Assembly: GCF_008370045.1 (NCBI RefSeq)
Contig: NZ_VOBN01000001.1
Span: 992,001 to 1,056,000, forward strand
Direction of reading: 5' to 3'
Length of the DNA stretch: 64,000 nucleotides
Source of the DNA: Pseudomonas sp. ANT_J12
Lineage (GTDB): Bacteria; Pseudomonadota; Gammaproteobacteria; Pseudomonadales; Pseudomonadaceae
The position numbers were made by a program, and so were the translations under genes. Every line of letters begins with the position of its first letter. Position 1 is the first letter of the stretch. The notes below the pieces were generated by a model, which did no database searches, was not told the DNA's origin, and saw only the letters and a program-made list of their open reading frames with translations. Below, one piece after another: positions 28,641 through 37,360 of the stretch.

Positions 28641-30368
28641 TCAGGCGGTTACGGCTTGATCCACCAGATGGCCGTTGTCTATTCGGATATGTCTTGGGTG
28701 GAAACGCTTCAGGCTGCTGCGATGGCCGACGCTGACAATGCTCAACCCCGGTATTTCATCGATCAACGCCTGGTACAGCGACGCTTCGTCCTCTTCATCC
28801 ATCGCCGAGGTGGCTTCGTCCATGTATAGCCATTGCGGCGCGTAAAGCAGCGCCCGGGCGAAGGCCAGACGTTGCTGTTCACCCGGCGACAACATGCGCT
28901 GCCAGTGATTGGCTTCGTCCAGACGCGCCACCAGATGCGGCAAGCGGCAAGTTTCCAGCACTTCGGCATAACGCTCAGGCGCGTAGGTGTCGCCGGGCTG
29001 TGGATAACTCAAGGCTTCACGCAAGGTGCCAATCGGCAGATACGGTTTCTGCGGCAGGAACAGGTAACGCGCCGCCGGCAACCGGATGTTGCCGTGGCCC
29101 GCCGGCCACAAATGCCCCATCGCCCGCAGCAGCGTGGACTTACCGCTGCCGGAACGCCCACTGAGCATGACGCGCTCGCCCTCCTCCACGGTCATGTCGG
29201 CGTTGGTCAGCAAGTGACGGCCATCCGCCAGGTCCAGGCCCAGGTTGTGGATTTTCAAGTCCGAACCCTGGTTCTGCACGTCGATGGCCGGTGCACGCTC
29301 TTCGTTATCGCGCATGGCCTGATGGAAACTCAGCAGACGATCGCAGGTGGCACGCCACGCCGCGAGGTTCTGGTACGCACTGATAAACCAGCTGAAACTC
29401 TCCTGCACATTGCCGAACGCCGAACTGATTTGCATCAGCTCACCGAGTTCGATCTTGCCCGCGAAATAACGCGGCGCGGCCACCATGAACGGAAAGATGA
29501 TGGCGGCTTGGCTGTAACCGGCAGTGAAGAATGTCAGGCGCTTGGACACTTTCATGATGTCCCAGAAATTGTGCCAGACCAGACCGAAACGGCTGCTCAG
29601 GCGCCGGTTTTCATTCGGCTCGCCGTTGTACAACGCAATGCTTTCAGCGTTTTCACGCACCCGGACCATGGAGAAGCGCAGGTCGGCTTCGAAGCGTTGT
29701 TGTTGGTTGTTGAGGCCGATCAAGCGACGACCGATCAAATGAGTCAGCCAGCTGCCGATCACGGCGTAGACCAGCACACACCAGAACATATAGCCGGGAA
29801 TGGTGAAACCGAGCACTTCAATACTGCCCGACACGCCCCACAGAATGATCGAGAACGACACCAGGCTGACAATGTTGCGCAGCAAACCAATGCCCAGTTC
29901 CAGGGTGTTGGAGGTGAAGTTGTTGAGGTCTTCGGAAATCCGCTGGTCCGGGTTATCGGTGTAACCGCCCTGCTCCAGCTGGTAGTAATTCTTGTTGGCG
30001 AGCCAGCGGGCGAAATGCTTTTCGGTGAGCCACGCACGCCAGCGAATGGTCAGCATCTGCGTCAGGTAAAGGCGATACACCGCGCCGACAATCGCCACCG
30101 TCGCAATCCCGCAGAAATACAGGATCAGCCGCCAGAACGCCGCTTCATCCTTCTTTTGCAGGGCGTTGTAGAAATCCTTGTACCAGGTGTTGAACCACAC
30201 CGAGATCCCCACGCTGAGCAGCGACAACGCAATCACCGCGATCAACAGCGTCCAGGCCTTGACCTTCTCTTCGCTGGACCAATACGGCGTGATCATCGCC
30301 CAGACTTTGCGGAAAAACTGCCCGCGCACCGCATCATTGACCGCGGAATATTCAGCGTTCTGATTCAT
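28641..30368 (-). CDS. YddA/SbmA-type ABC transporter, fused permease-ATPase
   Basis: The 575-residue inner-membrane ABC half-transporter has six N-terminal membrane segments (about 30-330) and a C-terminal ATPase. The Walker A is SGRSGSGKSTLL, the signature LSPGEQQRLAFARALL and the Walker B WLYMDEATSAMDEED. The long N-terminal domain with EQGGYTDNPDQRISEDLNNF is characteristic of the ABC_membrane_2 (SbmA/BacA, YddA) family. The ATG at 30368 (MNQNAEYSAV) is preferred over ten upstream codons. Substrates of YddA proteins are poorly known (peptide or vitamin uptake/export). It stands alone, downstream of roxR on the same strand. Confidence 0.9.
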   Translation of the reverse strand: MNQNAEYSAVNDAVRGQFFRKVWAMITPYWSSEEKVKAWTLLIAVIALSLLSVGISVWFNTWYKDFYNALQKKDEAAFWRLILYFCGIATVAIVGAVYRLYLTQMLTIRWRAWLTEKHFARWLANKNYYQLEQGGYTDNPDQRISEDLNNFTSNTLELGIGLLRNIVSLVSFSIILWGVSGSIEVLGFTIPGYMFWCVLVYAVIGSWLTHLIGRRLIGLNNQQQRFEADLRFSMVRVRENAESIALYNGEPNENRRLSSRFGLVWHNFWDIMKVSKRLTFFTAGYSQAAIIFPFMVAAPRYFAGKIELGELMQISSAFGNVQESFSWFISAYQNLAAWRATCDRLLSFHQAMRDNEERAPAIDVQNQGSDLKIHNLGLDLADGRHLLTNADMTVEEGERVMLSGRSGSGKSTLLRAMGHLWPAGHGNIRLPAARYLFLPQKPYLPIGTLREALSYPQPGDTYAPERYAEVLETCRLPHLVARLDEANHWQRMLSPGEQQRLAFARALLYAPQWLYMDEATSAMDEEDEASLYQALIDEIPGLSIVSVGHRSSLKRFHPRHIRIDNGHLVDQAVTA

Positions 30369-30465
30369 GGATAAGGCTCGATAGAGAAAAGAACACACAC
30401 GAACCGATCATAGATGATCGGTTCGGTTCCCCGCGAGGAGCGGCCTGCCTTCATTCAGCGCAGGT

Positions 30466-31026
30466 TCAGCGACGAACGGGACGCTTCTGCAGTTTGCGCT
30501 GCAGCGTGCGGCGGTGCATGCCCAGGGCGCGGGCCGTGGCGGAGATGTTGCCTTCGTGCTCGGTCAACACCCGCTGGATGTGCTCCCATTGCAGGCGATC
30601 CACGGACATCGGGTTTTCCGGCACCAGGGTGTCGAGGTCGGCGTGCTCGGACAGCAGCGCCGCCAACACGTCATCGGCGTCCGCCGGTTTGCAAAGGTAA
30701 TTGCAGGCGCCGCGCTTGATCGCCTCGACAGCGGTGGCGATGCTCGAATAACCGGTGAGGATCACCACGCGCATTTCCGGGTCGAGTTCGAGCAGTTTCG
30801 GCAGCAATACCAGGCCGGAATCGCCGTCCATTTTCAGGTCGAGCGCGGCGTAGTCCGGCAGGTCGGCCTGGGCGATGGTCAGGCCTTCTTCGGCGGAACC
30901 GGCAGTGCTGACACGAAAACCACGGCGGGCCATGGCACGGGCCATCACGCGGGTGAAGGTGGCGTCATCGTCTACCAGCAGCAAATGCGGCAGTTCTTCG
31001 CCTTCTACTTGGATCTCGTCACTCAT
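30466..31026 (-). CDS. roxR: Response regulator RoxR (RegA/PrrA type)
   Basis: This is the 186-residue partner of RoxS, of the RegA/ActR/PrrA redox regulator family. The receiver domain has the acidic pocket DDD (residues 19-21) and phospho-acceptor Asp63 in ALDLKMDGDSG, with Thr in ILTGYSS and Lys in CKPAD. A Fis-type helix-turn-helix ends the protein (EGNISATARALGMHRRTLQ). GAGGAG six bases before ATG 31026 fixes the start. The gene overlaps roxS by eight bases, so the pair is co-translated. In P. aeruginosa and P. putida RoxSR controls terminal oxidases. Confidence 0.95.
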   Translation of the reverse strand: MSDEIQVEGEELPHLLLVDDDATFTRVMARAMARRGFRVSTAGSAEEGLTIAQADLPDYAALDLKMDGDSGLVLLPKLLELDPEMRVVILTGYSSIATAVEAIKRGACNYLCKPADADDVLAALLSEHADLDTLVPENPMSVDRLQWEHIQRVLTEHEGNISATARALGMHRRTLQRKLQKRPVRR

Positions 31027-32281
31027 GTTCGTCTCCTCGGGCGACACGGGGCAGGCGCAGCTCGGTAAGCGTGCCACCTTCCTCATGACTGTAGAGTTTC
31101 ACTGAGCCGCCCGCGCGTGTCACGCTGGCCTTGCTCAAAAACAGGCCCAGGCCGAAACCTTTGCCCTTGGTGGTAAAAAACGGTTTGCCGATCTGCTCGG
31201 CGATGGCCAGCGGCACACCGGCGCCGTGATCGCGGATGCTGATGGTCAAGTCTTCGGCGTTCCAGTCCAGCGTCACTTGCAGCCCTTCGGGGCAGGCATC
31301 GGCGGCGTTGTTCAGCAAATTCAGCAGCGCCTGGGTCAAATCCGGCGGCGGTGCCATGCGCGGCACCGTGCCCTGGCCGAGACGCTGGAAGCGGTAACTG
31401 GCTTCCGGGCGCATCAGGTGCCAGCGGTTCAGGGCTTCGTCGAGCCAATCGGTAACGTCCTGCATCTCCACCGCCAGACGGCGATTGGCTTCGGCGGCGC
31501 GCACCAGTTGTTGCAAAGTCTCTTTGCAGAGTTTGACCTGATCCTGCAGCACCTTCAGATCATCCTGCAACAGCGGGTCGGGATGATCCTGCTGCATCTC
31601 TTTGAGCAGCACGCTCATGGTCGCCAGCGGCGTGCCCAGTTCATGCGCAGCGCCGGCGGCTTGCGTGGCCACGGCCAGCAATTGCTGATCGCGCAAGCCT
31701 TCTTCGCGGCGGATGGCGCGCAGCTCATCCTGACGCCGCAACTCTTCGGCCATGCGTGCGGCGAAAAACGTGATCACTGCCGCAGCGAGGGCGAAGCTCA
31801 GCCACATCCCGTACACCTGCAGGTTTTCCCGGGCAATCGGGAACGTTTGCAGCGGGTAGAACCGCGCCAGCAGCAAGGTGTACATGGCCAGGGCGATGCC
31901 GGACAGAATCAGCGAAAAACGCCACGGCAAGGTCACGGCGGCGATGGTCAGCGGCACCAGGTAATAAGAGACGAACGGGTTGGTCGAACCGCCGGAGAAA
32001 TACAGCAAGGCACTGTGGATAAACAGGTCGCAGGCCAATTGCACGGCGTATTCGAGTTCGGTGACCGGCCACGAGGTGCGCAGGCGAATGGCGGTGAATG
32101 CACACAGCAGCATCGAACAGCCGAGGGTCAATGCCAGTTGAAACCAGGGCAAGGGCAGCAAATCGAACCAGTAGGCCAGCCCGACGGAGCCGGCCTGGGC
32201 GGCGAGTACCAAAGTGCGGATGAACGTCAGCCGCCAGAGATTCTGGCGAGTCGCGGAAGTGATTTGAACGGGGGCGAGCAT
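31019..32281 (-). CDS. roxS: Sensor histidine kinase RoxS (RegB/PrrB type)
   Basis: RoxS is an inner-membrane redox sensor kinase of 420 residues. Six membrane segments fill residues 18-175. The quinone-binding heptapeptide GGSTNPF is at 97-103, as in RegB. The H-box AAHELGTPLATMSVL places the phospho-His at 213. N, G1 and G2 boxes follow (NLLNNAADACP, IRDHGAGVP, GKGFGLGLFLSKA). GGAG five bases before ATG 32281 decides the start; the longer frame upstream is not used. It would report the respiratory quinone state to RoxR. Confidence 0.95.
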   Translation of the reverse strand: MLAPVQITSATRQNLWRLTFIRTLVLAAQAGSVGLAYWFDLLPLPWFQLALTLGCSMLLCAFTAIRLRTSWPVTELEYAVQLACDLFIHSALLYFSGGSTNPFVSYYLVPLTIAAVTLPWRFSLILSGIALAMYTLLLARFYPLQTFPIARENLQVYGMWLSFALAAAVITFFAARMAEELRRQDELRAIRREEGLRDQQLLAVATQAAGAAHELGTPLATMSVLLKEMQQDHPDPLLQDDLKVLQDQVKLCKETLQQLVRAAEANRRLAVEMQDVTDWLDEALNRWHLMRPEASYRFQRLGQGTVPRMAPPPDLTQALLNLLNNAADACPEGLQVTLDWNAEDLTISIRDHGAGVPLAIAEQIGKPFFTTKGKGFGLGLFLSKASVTRAGGSVKLYSHEEGGTLTELRLPRVARGDEHE

Positions 32282-32375
32282 GAGCTCTCCTGATGAGCGC
32301 TCCAGGCGGATCGCACGGAGTATAACCAAGCACGGGGGCTGGCAGGCAAAAGTGCGGCAAATGGACACATAGAAG

Positions 32376-32446
32376 CAGCGGCAAGTTTTAAGCGGCAAGC
32401 TGTAAGTTAAAAGCTTGTGGCTTGTAGCTTGAAACTTGCAGCTGCC
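32376..32446. repeat. Degenerate GCTTG/CAAGC inverted repeat upstream of roxS
   Basis: About 70 bp are built from repeated CAAGCTGTAAG / GCTTGTGGCTTGTAGCTTG units. The outer ends GCAGCGGCAAGTTTTAAGC and GCTTGAAACTTGCAGCTGC are near-complementary, so the region can fold into one long hairpin. It lies between the divergent roxS and SIMPL genes. Confidence 0.65.
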
Positions 32447-32512
32447 CCATAGAGTCTGATGGTTTCACGCAGGCTCGGACCTTAACCCCTGCGCCCTTCC
32501 AAGGAGCTTTTC

Positions 32513-33232
32513 ATGCACACATTGCGCCGCAGCGCCGCCCTTCTCGCCCTCAGCGTGGGCACCGTCGCCAGTCTCCCGACCCTGGCCGCCGACGAACTTC
32601 ACTACAACCAGATTGCCCTGCGCGCCGAAGTCAGCCAGGAAGTGGCCCGCGACCTGATGATCGTGACGCTCTATACCGAAGAACAAAACACCGACCCGGC
32701 CAAGCTCGCCGCCGACGTCAGCACCACCATGAACAAGGCATTGGCCCAGGCCAAGCAAGTCAAAGACATCACCCTGCGCCAAGGCAGCCGCAACAGCTAC
32801 CCGATCTACGACACCAAAGGCCAGAAAATCACCGGCTGGCGTGAACGCGCCGAACTGCGCCTGGAAAGCTCGGACTTCGCCGCCCTGTCGAAACTGACCG
32901 GCGAACTGCTCACCGACCTGAAAATGGGCGGCATGGACTTCGCCATCGCCACGCCAACCCGCAAGGCCAGCGAAGACGCACTGCTCAAAGACGCCGTCAC
33001 CGCGTTCAAGGCCCGCGCGCAACTGGCGACCGATGCGCTGGGCGGCAAGGGTTACAAAATCGTCAACCTGAACCTGAACAGCAACGGTTATCCACAACCC
33101 TACATGCGCGCGCCGATGATGATGAAAGCGGCGGGCATGGACTCCGCGCCGGTGACGCCTGAAGTTGAGGCTGGCACCAGCCAGGTCAGCATGACGGCGG
33201 ATGGCTCGATTGAAGTGTTGATGACGCCTTGA
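32513..33232 (+). CDS. SIMPL-domain (DUF541) exported protein
   Basis: This is a 239-residue periplasmic or outer-membrane-associated protein. A signal peptide (MHTLRRSAALLALSVGTVAS, cleavage near AAA-DEL) is followed by one SIMPL/DUF541 domain (ITLRQGSRNSYPIYD, ELLTDLKMGGMDFAIATP). SIMPL-domain proteins form ring-like oligomers in some bacteria, and their function in Pseudomonas is unknown. AAGGAGCTTTTC precedes the ATG. The position between roxSR and dppA1 matches PA4495 in P. aeruginosa from memory. Confidence 0.88.
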   Translation: MHTLRRSAALLALSVGTVASLPTLAADELHYNQIALRAEVSQEVARDLMIVTLYTEEQNTDPAKLAADVSTTMNKALAQAKQVKDITLRQGSRNSYPIYDTKGQKITGWRERAELRLESSDFAALSKLTGELLTDLKMGGMDFAIATPTRKASEDALLKDAVTAFKARAQLATDALGGKGYKIVNLNLNSNGYPQPYMRAPMMMKAAGMDSAPVTPEVEAGTSQVSMTADGSIEVLMTP

Positions 33233-33261
33233 TTCAGTAGCCCGTACACACCAGAGCGCCT

Positions 33262-33368
33262 GATCGTTCCCACGCTCCGCGTGGGAATGCAGCAAGGGAC
33301 GCTCTGCGTCCCAAGAGCGGACGCAGAGCGTCCGGGGAGGCATTCCCACGCAGAGCGTGGGAACGATC
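33262..33368. repeat. Palindromic repeat, GATCGTTCCCACGC family
   Basis: A single copy with terminal GATCGTTCCCACGC / GCGTGGGAACGATC and inner GGACGCTCTGCGTCC / GGACGCAGAGCGTCC arms follows the SIMPL gene. The rest of the 345-bp gap to dppA1 holds a terminator and the dppA1 leader. Confidence 0.85.
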
Positions 33369-33372
33369 AATC

Positions 33373-33406
33373 AAACGGCGATCACCTGGCGTGACCGCCG
33401 TTTTTT
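33373..33406 (+). terminator. Intrinsic terminator after the SIMPL gene
   Basis: Arms AAACGGCGATCA (33373-33384) and TGACCGCCGTTT (33392-33403) have one mismatch and are followed by a T-run. It separates the SIMPL gene from the dpp locus. Confidence 0.75.
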
Positions 33407-33577
33407 ATTGCCTGCGATAATCCGCCGGACGCCATCGCGTTCATGCCGTAATCGACCCGCGCCCTCCTCAACTATGCCCGGATAGAGCAGTCCCCCTCAA
33501 AAAACGATATTTCCGCCCGACCCGTCAACACAGCTACTCTCAGGGGTATACCGCTACCCAAATCCCCCGGGGACTCC

Positions 33578-35178
33578 ATGGAAAGAACCACCGTCAAACC
33601 GCTGCTGCTCGCCCTCGCTTTAGCCACCTCCGCGCCGTTCGCCCAAGCCGCTACGACCCTGGTCTATTGCTCCGAAGCCAGCCCCGCCGGTTTCGACCCG
33701 AGCCAGTACACCAGCGGTACCGACTTCGATGCTTCGGCCGAGACGGTTTTCAATCGGCTCACCCAATTCAAGCGAGGCGGCACCGAAGTCGAACCGGGGC
33801 TGGCGACCAGCTGGGACGTGAGCCAGGACGGCTTGAGCTACACCTTCCACCTACGCCACGGCGTGAAATTCCACACCACCGACTACTTCACCCCGACCAG
33901 GGACTTCAACGCCGACGACGTGTTGTTCACTTTCCAGCGCCTGCTCGACCCGGAGAATGCGTTCCGCAAGGCTTATCCCGCCGAGTCGCCATACTTCACC
34001 GACATGGACCTGAACAAGACGATCAAGAGTGTCGACAAGATCGACGAGCACACCGTGCGCTTGAGCCTGAACAACATCGACGCCGCGTTCATCCAGAACC
34101 TGGCCATGAGCTTCGCCTCGGTGCAGTCCGCCGAGTACGGCGCGCAGCTATTAAAGGAAGGCAAAGCGGCAGACATTAACCAGAAGCCAGTCGGCACCGG
34201 GCCGTTCGTGTTCAAGCGTTATCAGAAGGACTCGCAGATCCGTTACGCCGGCAACAAGGCGTACTGGAAACCCGAGGATGTGAAAATCGACAACCTGGTG
34301 TTCTCGATCACCCCCGACGCCGCCGTGCGCTTGCAGAAGCTCAAGACTGGCGAATGCCAGGTCAGCGGCTACCCGCGCCCCGCCGATATTGAAGTGATGG
34401 AAAAGACCCGAACCTGACGGTGCTCAAGCAGGCCGGTTTCAACCTTGGCTTCCTGGCCTACAACGTGACCCATCCGCCGCTGGACCAGCTCAAGGTGCGC
34501 CAGGCGCTGGACATGGCCATCGACAAATCCGCGATCATCAAAGCCGTGTACCAGAGCGCCGGGCAACTCGCACAAAACGCCCTGCCGCCGGCGCAATGGT
34601 CATTTGATCCGACTATCAAGGACGCGCCCCACGATCCGGCCAAGGCCAAGGCGCTACTGAAAGAAGCGGGGGTTGCACCCGGTACGACCATTAATTTGTG
34701 GGCCATGACCGTGCAGCGCGCGTCCAATCCGAATGCGCGGATGTCGGCACAGATGATCCAGCAGGATTGGGAGAAGGTCGGGATCAAGGCCAACATCGTC
34801 AGCTATGAGTGGGGCGAGTACATCAAGCGCGCCAAGAACGGCGAGCACGACGCGATGATCTACGGCTGGACCGGCGACAACGGCGACCCGGACAACTGGC
34901 TCGGCGTGCTCTACAGCTGCGCTGCGGTGAAAGGTAGCAACTACGCCAAGTGGTGCGACCCGGCGTACGACAAACTGGTCCAGCAGGCCAAGGTGTCCAC
35001 CGACCGTGACGAACGGGTCAAGCTCTACCAGCAGGCGCAGAAAATCCTCAAGCAACAGGTGCCGATTACCCCGATCGCCAACTCGACGGTGTTCCAGCCT
35101 TTGCGCAAGGAAGTAACCGACTTCAAGATCAGCCCGTTTGGCCTCACGCCCTTCTATGGCGTGGGTATAAATAAGTAA
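33578..35178 (+). pseudogene. dppA1: Peptide-binding protein DppA1, frameshifted
   Basis: This is an ABC transporter family 5 substrate-binding protein for di/oligopeptides. The signal peptide (KPLLLALALATSAPFAQA) and N-lobe read to 34395, then the frame runs into TGA at 34415 (EVMEKTRT). The remaining C-lobe continues in another frame (TVLKQAGFNLGFLAYN, 34417-35178). Adding one G at the GGAAAAGACCC tract near 34405 restores EKDPNLTVLKQ and exactly 533 residues, the length of dppA3. So a single-base deletion, or a sequencing error, breaks it. The tract is not a classical slippery heptamer, so programmed frameshifting is unlikely. Confidence 0.85.
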
Positions 35179-35231
35179 CACCGCGCCCCAGTCGGGTGCG
35201 CCATACGCGCCCGTCGCCCCCTCGTGGGGCG

Positions 35232-35263
35232 CCGTTTGCACCGTAAAAAACGTGCGCAAACGG
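35232..35263 (+). terminator. Hairpin between dppA1 and dppA2
   Basis: Arms CCGTTTGC (35232-35239) and GCAAACGG (35256-35263) lie downstream of dppA1, with no U-tract. The remaining 170 bases to dppA2 presumably carry its promoter; no convincing -35/-10 pair stands out. Confidence 0.35.
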
Positions 35264-35437
35264 TCAAATGCGTCAATATTTATACATATGCGACATTAAG
35301 GTACGTTCGTGCCACTGTTTAAGACTTGTGGCCGTTCTGGATCTTGCAATGGGTATGGCCCCTGCATAAGTATCCGCAGGCACGACTCACGAGGTCGTCC
35401 TCTAATTCCAAAAATGACAACAAATCATGAGGCCACC

Positions 35438-37063
35438 ATGCTTAAACACGCGGTCATTCCGTTTTTAGTCGGCGCCAGCTTGTTAGCTGCCGCACCTTTC
35501 GCCCAAGCGGCGACTAACCTGGTGTTTTGCTCCGAAGGGAGCCCGGCCGGTTTTGATCCTGGTCAGTACACCACCGGAACCGACTTCGACGCCTCTGCAG
35601 AAACCATGTTCAACCGTTTGACTCAGTTCGAACGTGGCGGCACCGCTGTCATTCCTGGTCTGGCGACCAGCTGGGACATTACCCCGGACGGCCTGACGTA
35701 CACCTTCCACCTGCGTGAAGGCGTCAAGTTCCACACCACCCCGTACTTCAAGCCCACTCGTGAGTTCAACGCCGACGACGTGCTGTTCACCTTTAATCGC
35801 ATGATTAACAAGGATGATCCGTTCCGCAAAGCGTACCCGACCGAATTCCCGTACTTCACCGACATGGGGATGGACACCAACATCACCAAGATCGACAAAG
35901 TCGACGACCACACCGTCAAGTTCACTTTGAAAGAAGTGGATGCTGCGTTCATCCAGAACATGGCCATGAGCTTCGCTTCCCTGCAATCCGCCGAGTACGC
36001 TGCCCAGCTGCTCAAGGAAGGCAAGGCTGCGGACATCAACCAGAAGCCGATCGGCACTGGCCCGTTCGTGTTCAAGAGCTACCAGAAAGACTCCAACATC
36101 CGCTACACCGGGAACAAGGACTACTGGAAGCCTGACGACGTCAAGATCGACAACCTGATCTTCGCCATCACCACCGACCCGTCGGTGCGCATCCAGAAGC
36201 TGAAGAAGAACGAGTGCCAGATCACCCTGTTCCCTCGTCCAGCCGACCTGAAAGCGCTGAAAGAAGACAAAACCCTGAAAATGCCTGACCAGGCTGGTTT
36301 CAACCTGGGCTACATCGCCTACAACGTGATGGACAAGGTCAAGGGCAGCAACGAGCCGAACCCGCTGGCTGACCTGCGCGTCCGTCAGGCGCTGGACATG
36401 GCCGTCAACAAGCCGCAGATCATTGATTCGGTTTATCAGGGCGCGGGTCAACTGGCCGTCAACGCCATGCCGCCGACCCAGTGGTCCTACGACACCACCA
36501 TCAAGGACGCCAAGTACGACCCTGAGAAAGCCAAAGAGCTGCTCAAGGAAGCCGGCGTCAAGGAAGGCACCGAGATCGTCCTGTGGGCGATGCCGGTACA
36601 GCGTCCGTACAACCCGAACGCCAAGCTGATGGCTGAAATGCTGCAGTCCGACTGGAAGAAAATCGGCCTGAACGTGAAGATCACCAGCTACGAGTGGGGC
36701 GAGTACATCAAGCGTTCCAAAGGCGGCGAGAACCAGGCCATGATCATTGGCTGGAGCGGTGACAATGGTGATCCGGATAACTGGCTCAACGTTCTGTTCG
36801 GCTGCGACTCGCTGAGCGGCAACAACTTCTCCAAGTGGTGCGACAAGAAGTTCGACGGCCTCGTCAAAGAAGCCAAGCGCACGACCGACCAGGGCAAGCG
36901 CACCGAACTGTACAAAGAGGCGCAACACGTCCTCAAAGATGCAGTTCCAATGACACCTATCGCACACTCGACGGTGTATCAACCCATGCGCACAACCGTG
37001 CAGGACTTCAAGATCAGCCCATTCGGCTTGAACTCCTTCTACGGCGTCAGCGTTAGCAAATAA
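35438..37063 (+). CDS. dppA2: Di/oligopeptide-binding protein DppA2
   Basis: This is a 541-residue periplasmic family 5 solute-binding protein. The signal peptide MLKHAVIPFLVGASLLAAA ends at AQA-AT. The family motif GFDPGQYTTGTDFDASAETMFNRL follows, and LRQALDMAV-type text (VRQALDMAVNKPQI) marks the second lobe. ATG 35438 has GAGG five bases upstream; 43 in-frame codons before it are leader sequence. It is one of four paralogues sharing the DppBCDF permease. Relative to dppA3 it has a seven- to eight-residue insert at DKVKGSNEPN. Confidence 0.94.
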   Translation: MLKHAVIPFLVGASLLAAAPFAQAATNLVFCSEGSPAGFDPGQYTTGTDFDASAETMFNRLTQFERGGTAVIPGLATSWDITPDGLTYTFHLREGVKFHTTPYFKPTREFNADDVLFTFNRMINKDDPFRKAYPTEFPYFTDMGMDTNITKIDKVDDHTVKFTLKEVDAAFIQNMAMSFASLQSAEYAAQLLKEGKAADINQKPIGTGPFVFKSYQKDSNIRYTGNKDYWKPDDVKIDNLIFAITTDPSVRIQKLKKNECQITLFPRPADLKALKEDKTLKMPDQAGFNLGYIAYNVMDKVKGSNEPNPLADLRVRQALDMAVNKPQIIDSVYQGAGQLAVNAMPPTQWSYDTTIKDAKYDPEKAKELLKEAGVKEGTEIVLWAMPVQRPYNPNAKLMAEMLQSDWKKIGLNVKITSYEWGEYIKRSKGGENQAMIIGWSGDNGDPDNWLNVLFGCDSLSGNNFSKWCDKKFDGLVKEAKRTTDQGKRTELYKEAQHVLKDAVPMTPIAHSTVYQPMRTTVQDFKISPFGLNSFYGVSVSK

Positions 37064-37069
37064 GATTTG

Positions 37070-37104
37070 GCAGCGGCGACGTGTTTAACGTCGCCGCTGC
37101 TTTT
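37070..37104 (+). terminator. Strong intrinsic terminator after dppA2
   Basis: Thirteen-base arms (37070-37082 and 37088-37100) enclose a 5-nt loop and are followed by TTTTAT. dppA2 is therefore probably its own transcription unit, with dppA3 started separately in the 297-bp gap that follows. Confidence 0.88.
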
Positions 37105-37360
37105 ATCTGCCGGGAATGTAGGAATTTACTGACAGCCAAATCCGCTGCGTACCACAGCAGAGGTTAAGGACGTGTCGGCTTTTCCTACGCGTTTTTCAGG
37201 CCTTTCCGCATTTACTGCCAGACCCACGGCCCCTACCGTCGGGTTCTGACCAGTTCATGCGTGGGCCCTCGGTTTGCTGCACATGGTTTGAGATCAATGA
37301 AGTCTCCACGTCCCCGGACGGGACGGCGGCTCATTGTTAAACACTAAAAGAGGGAGCGTC

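Noticed and set aside
34391..34420. Programmed frameshifting in dppA1
   Set aside because: The GGAAAAGACC tract is not a proper X-XXY-YYZ slippery site, and the paralogues lack any such signal.
35330..35360. Sigma54 promoter before dppA2 (TGGCC...TTGCA)
   Set aside because: The spacing between the GG and GC elements does not fit the -24/-12 rule.
35483..36982. Minus-strand 499-codon frame across dppA2, with similar frames across dppA3 and dppA4
   Set aside because: The frames recur only because the dppA paralogues are similar; the text is Val/Arg/His-rich without domains.
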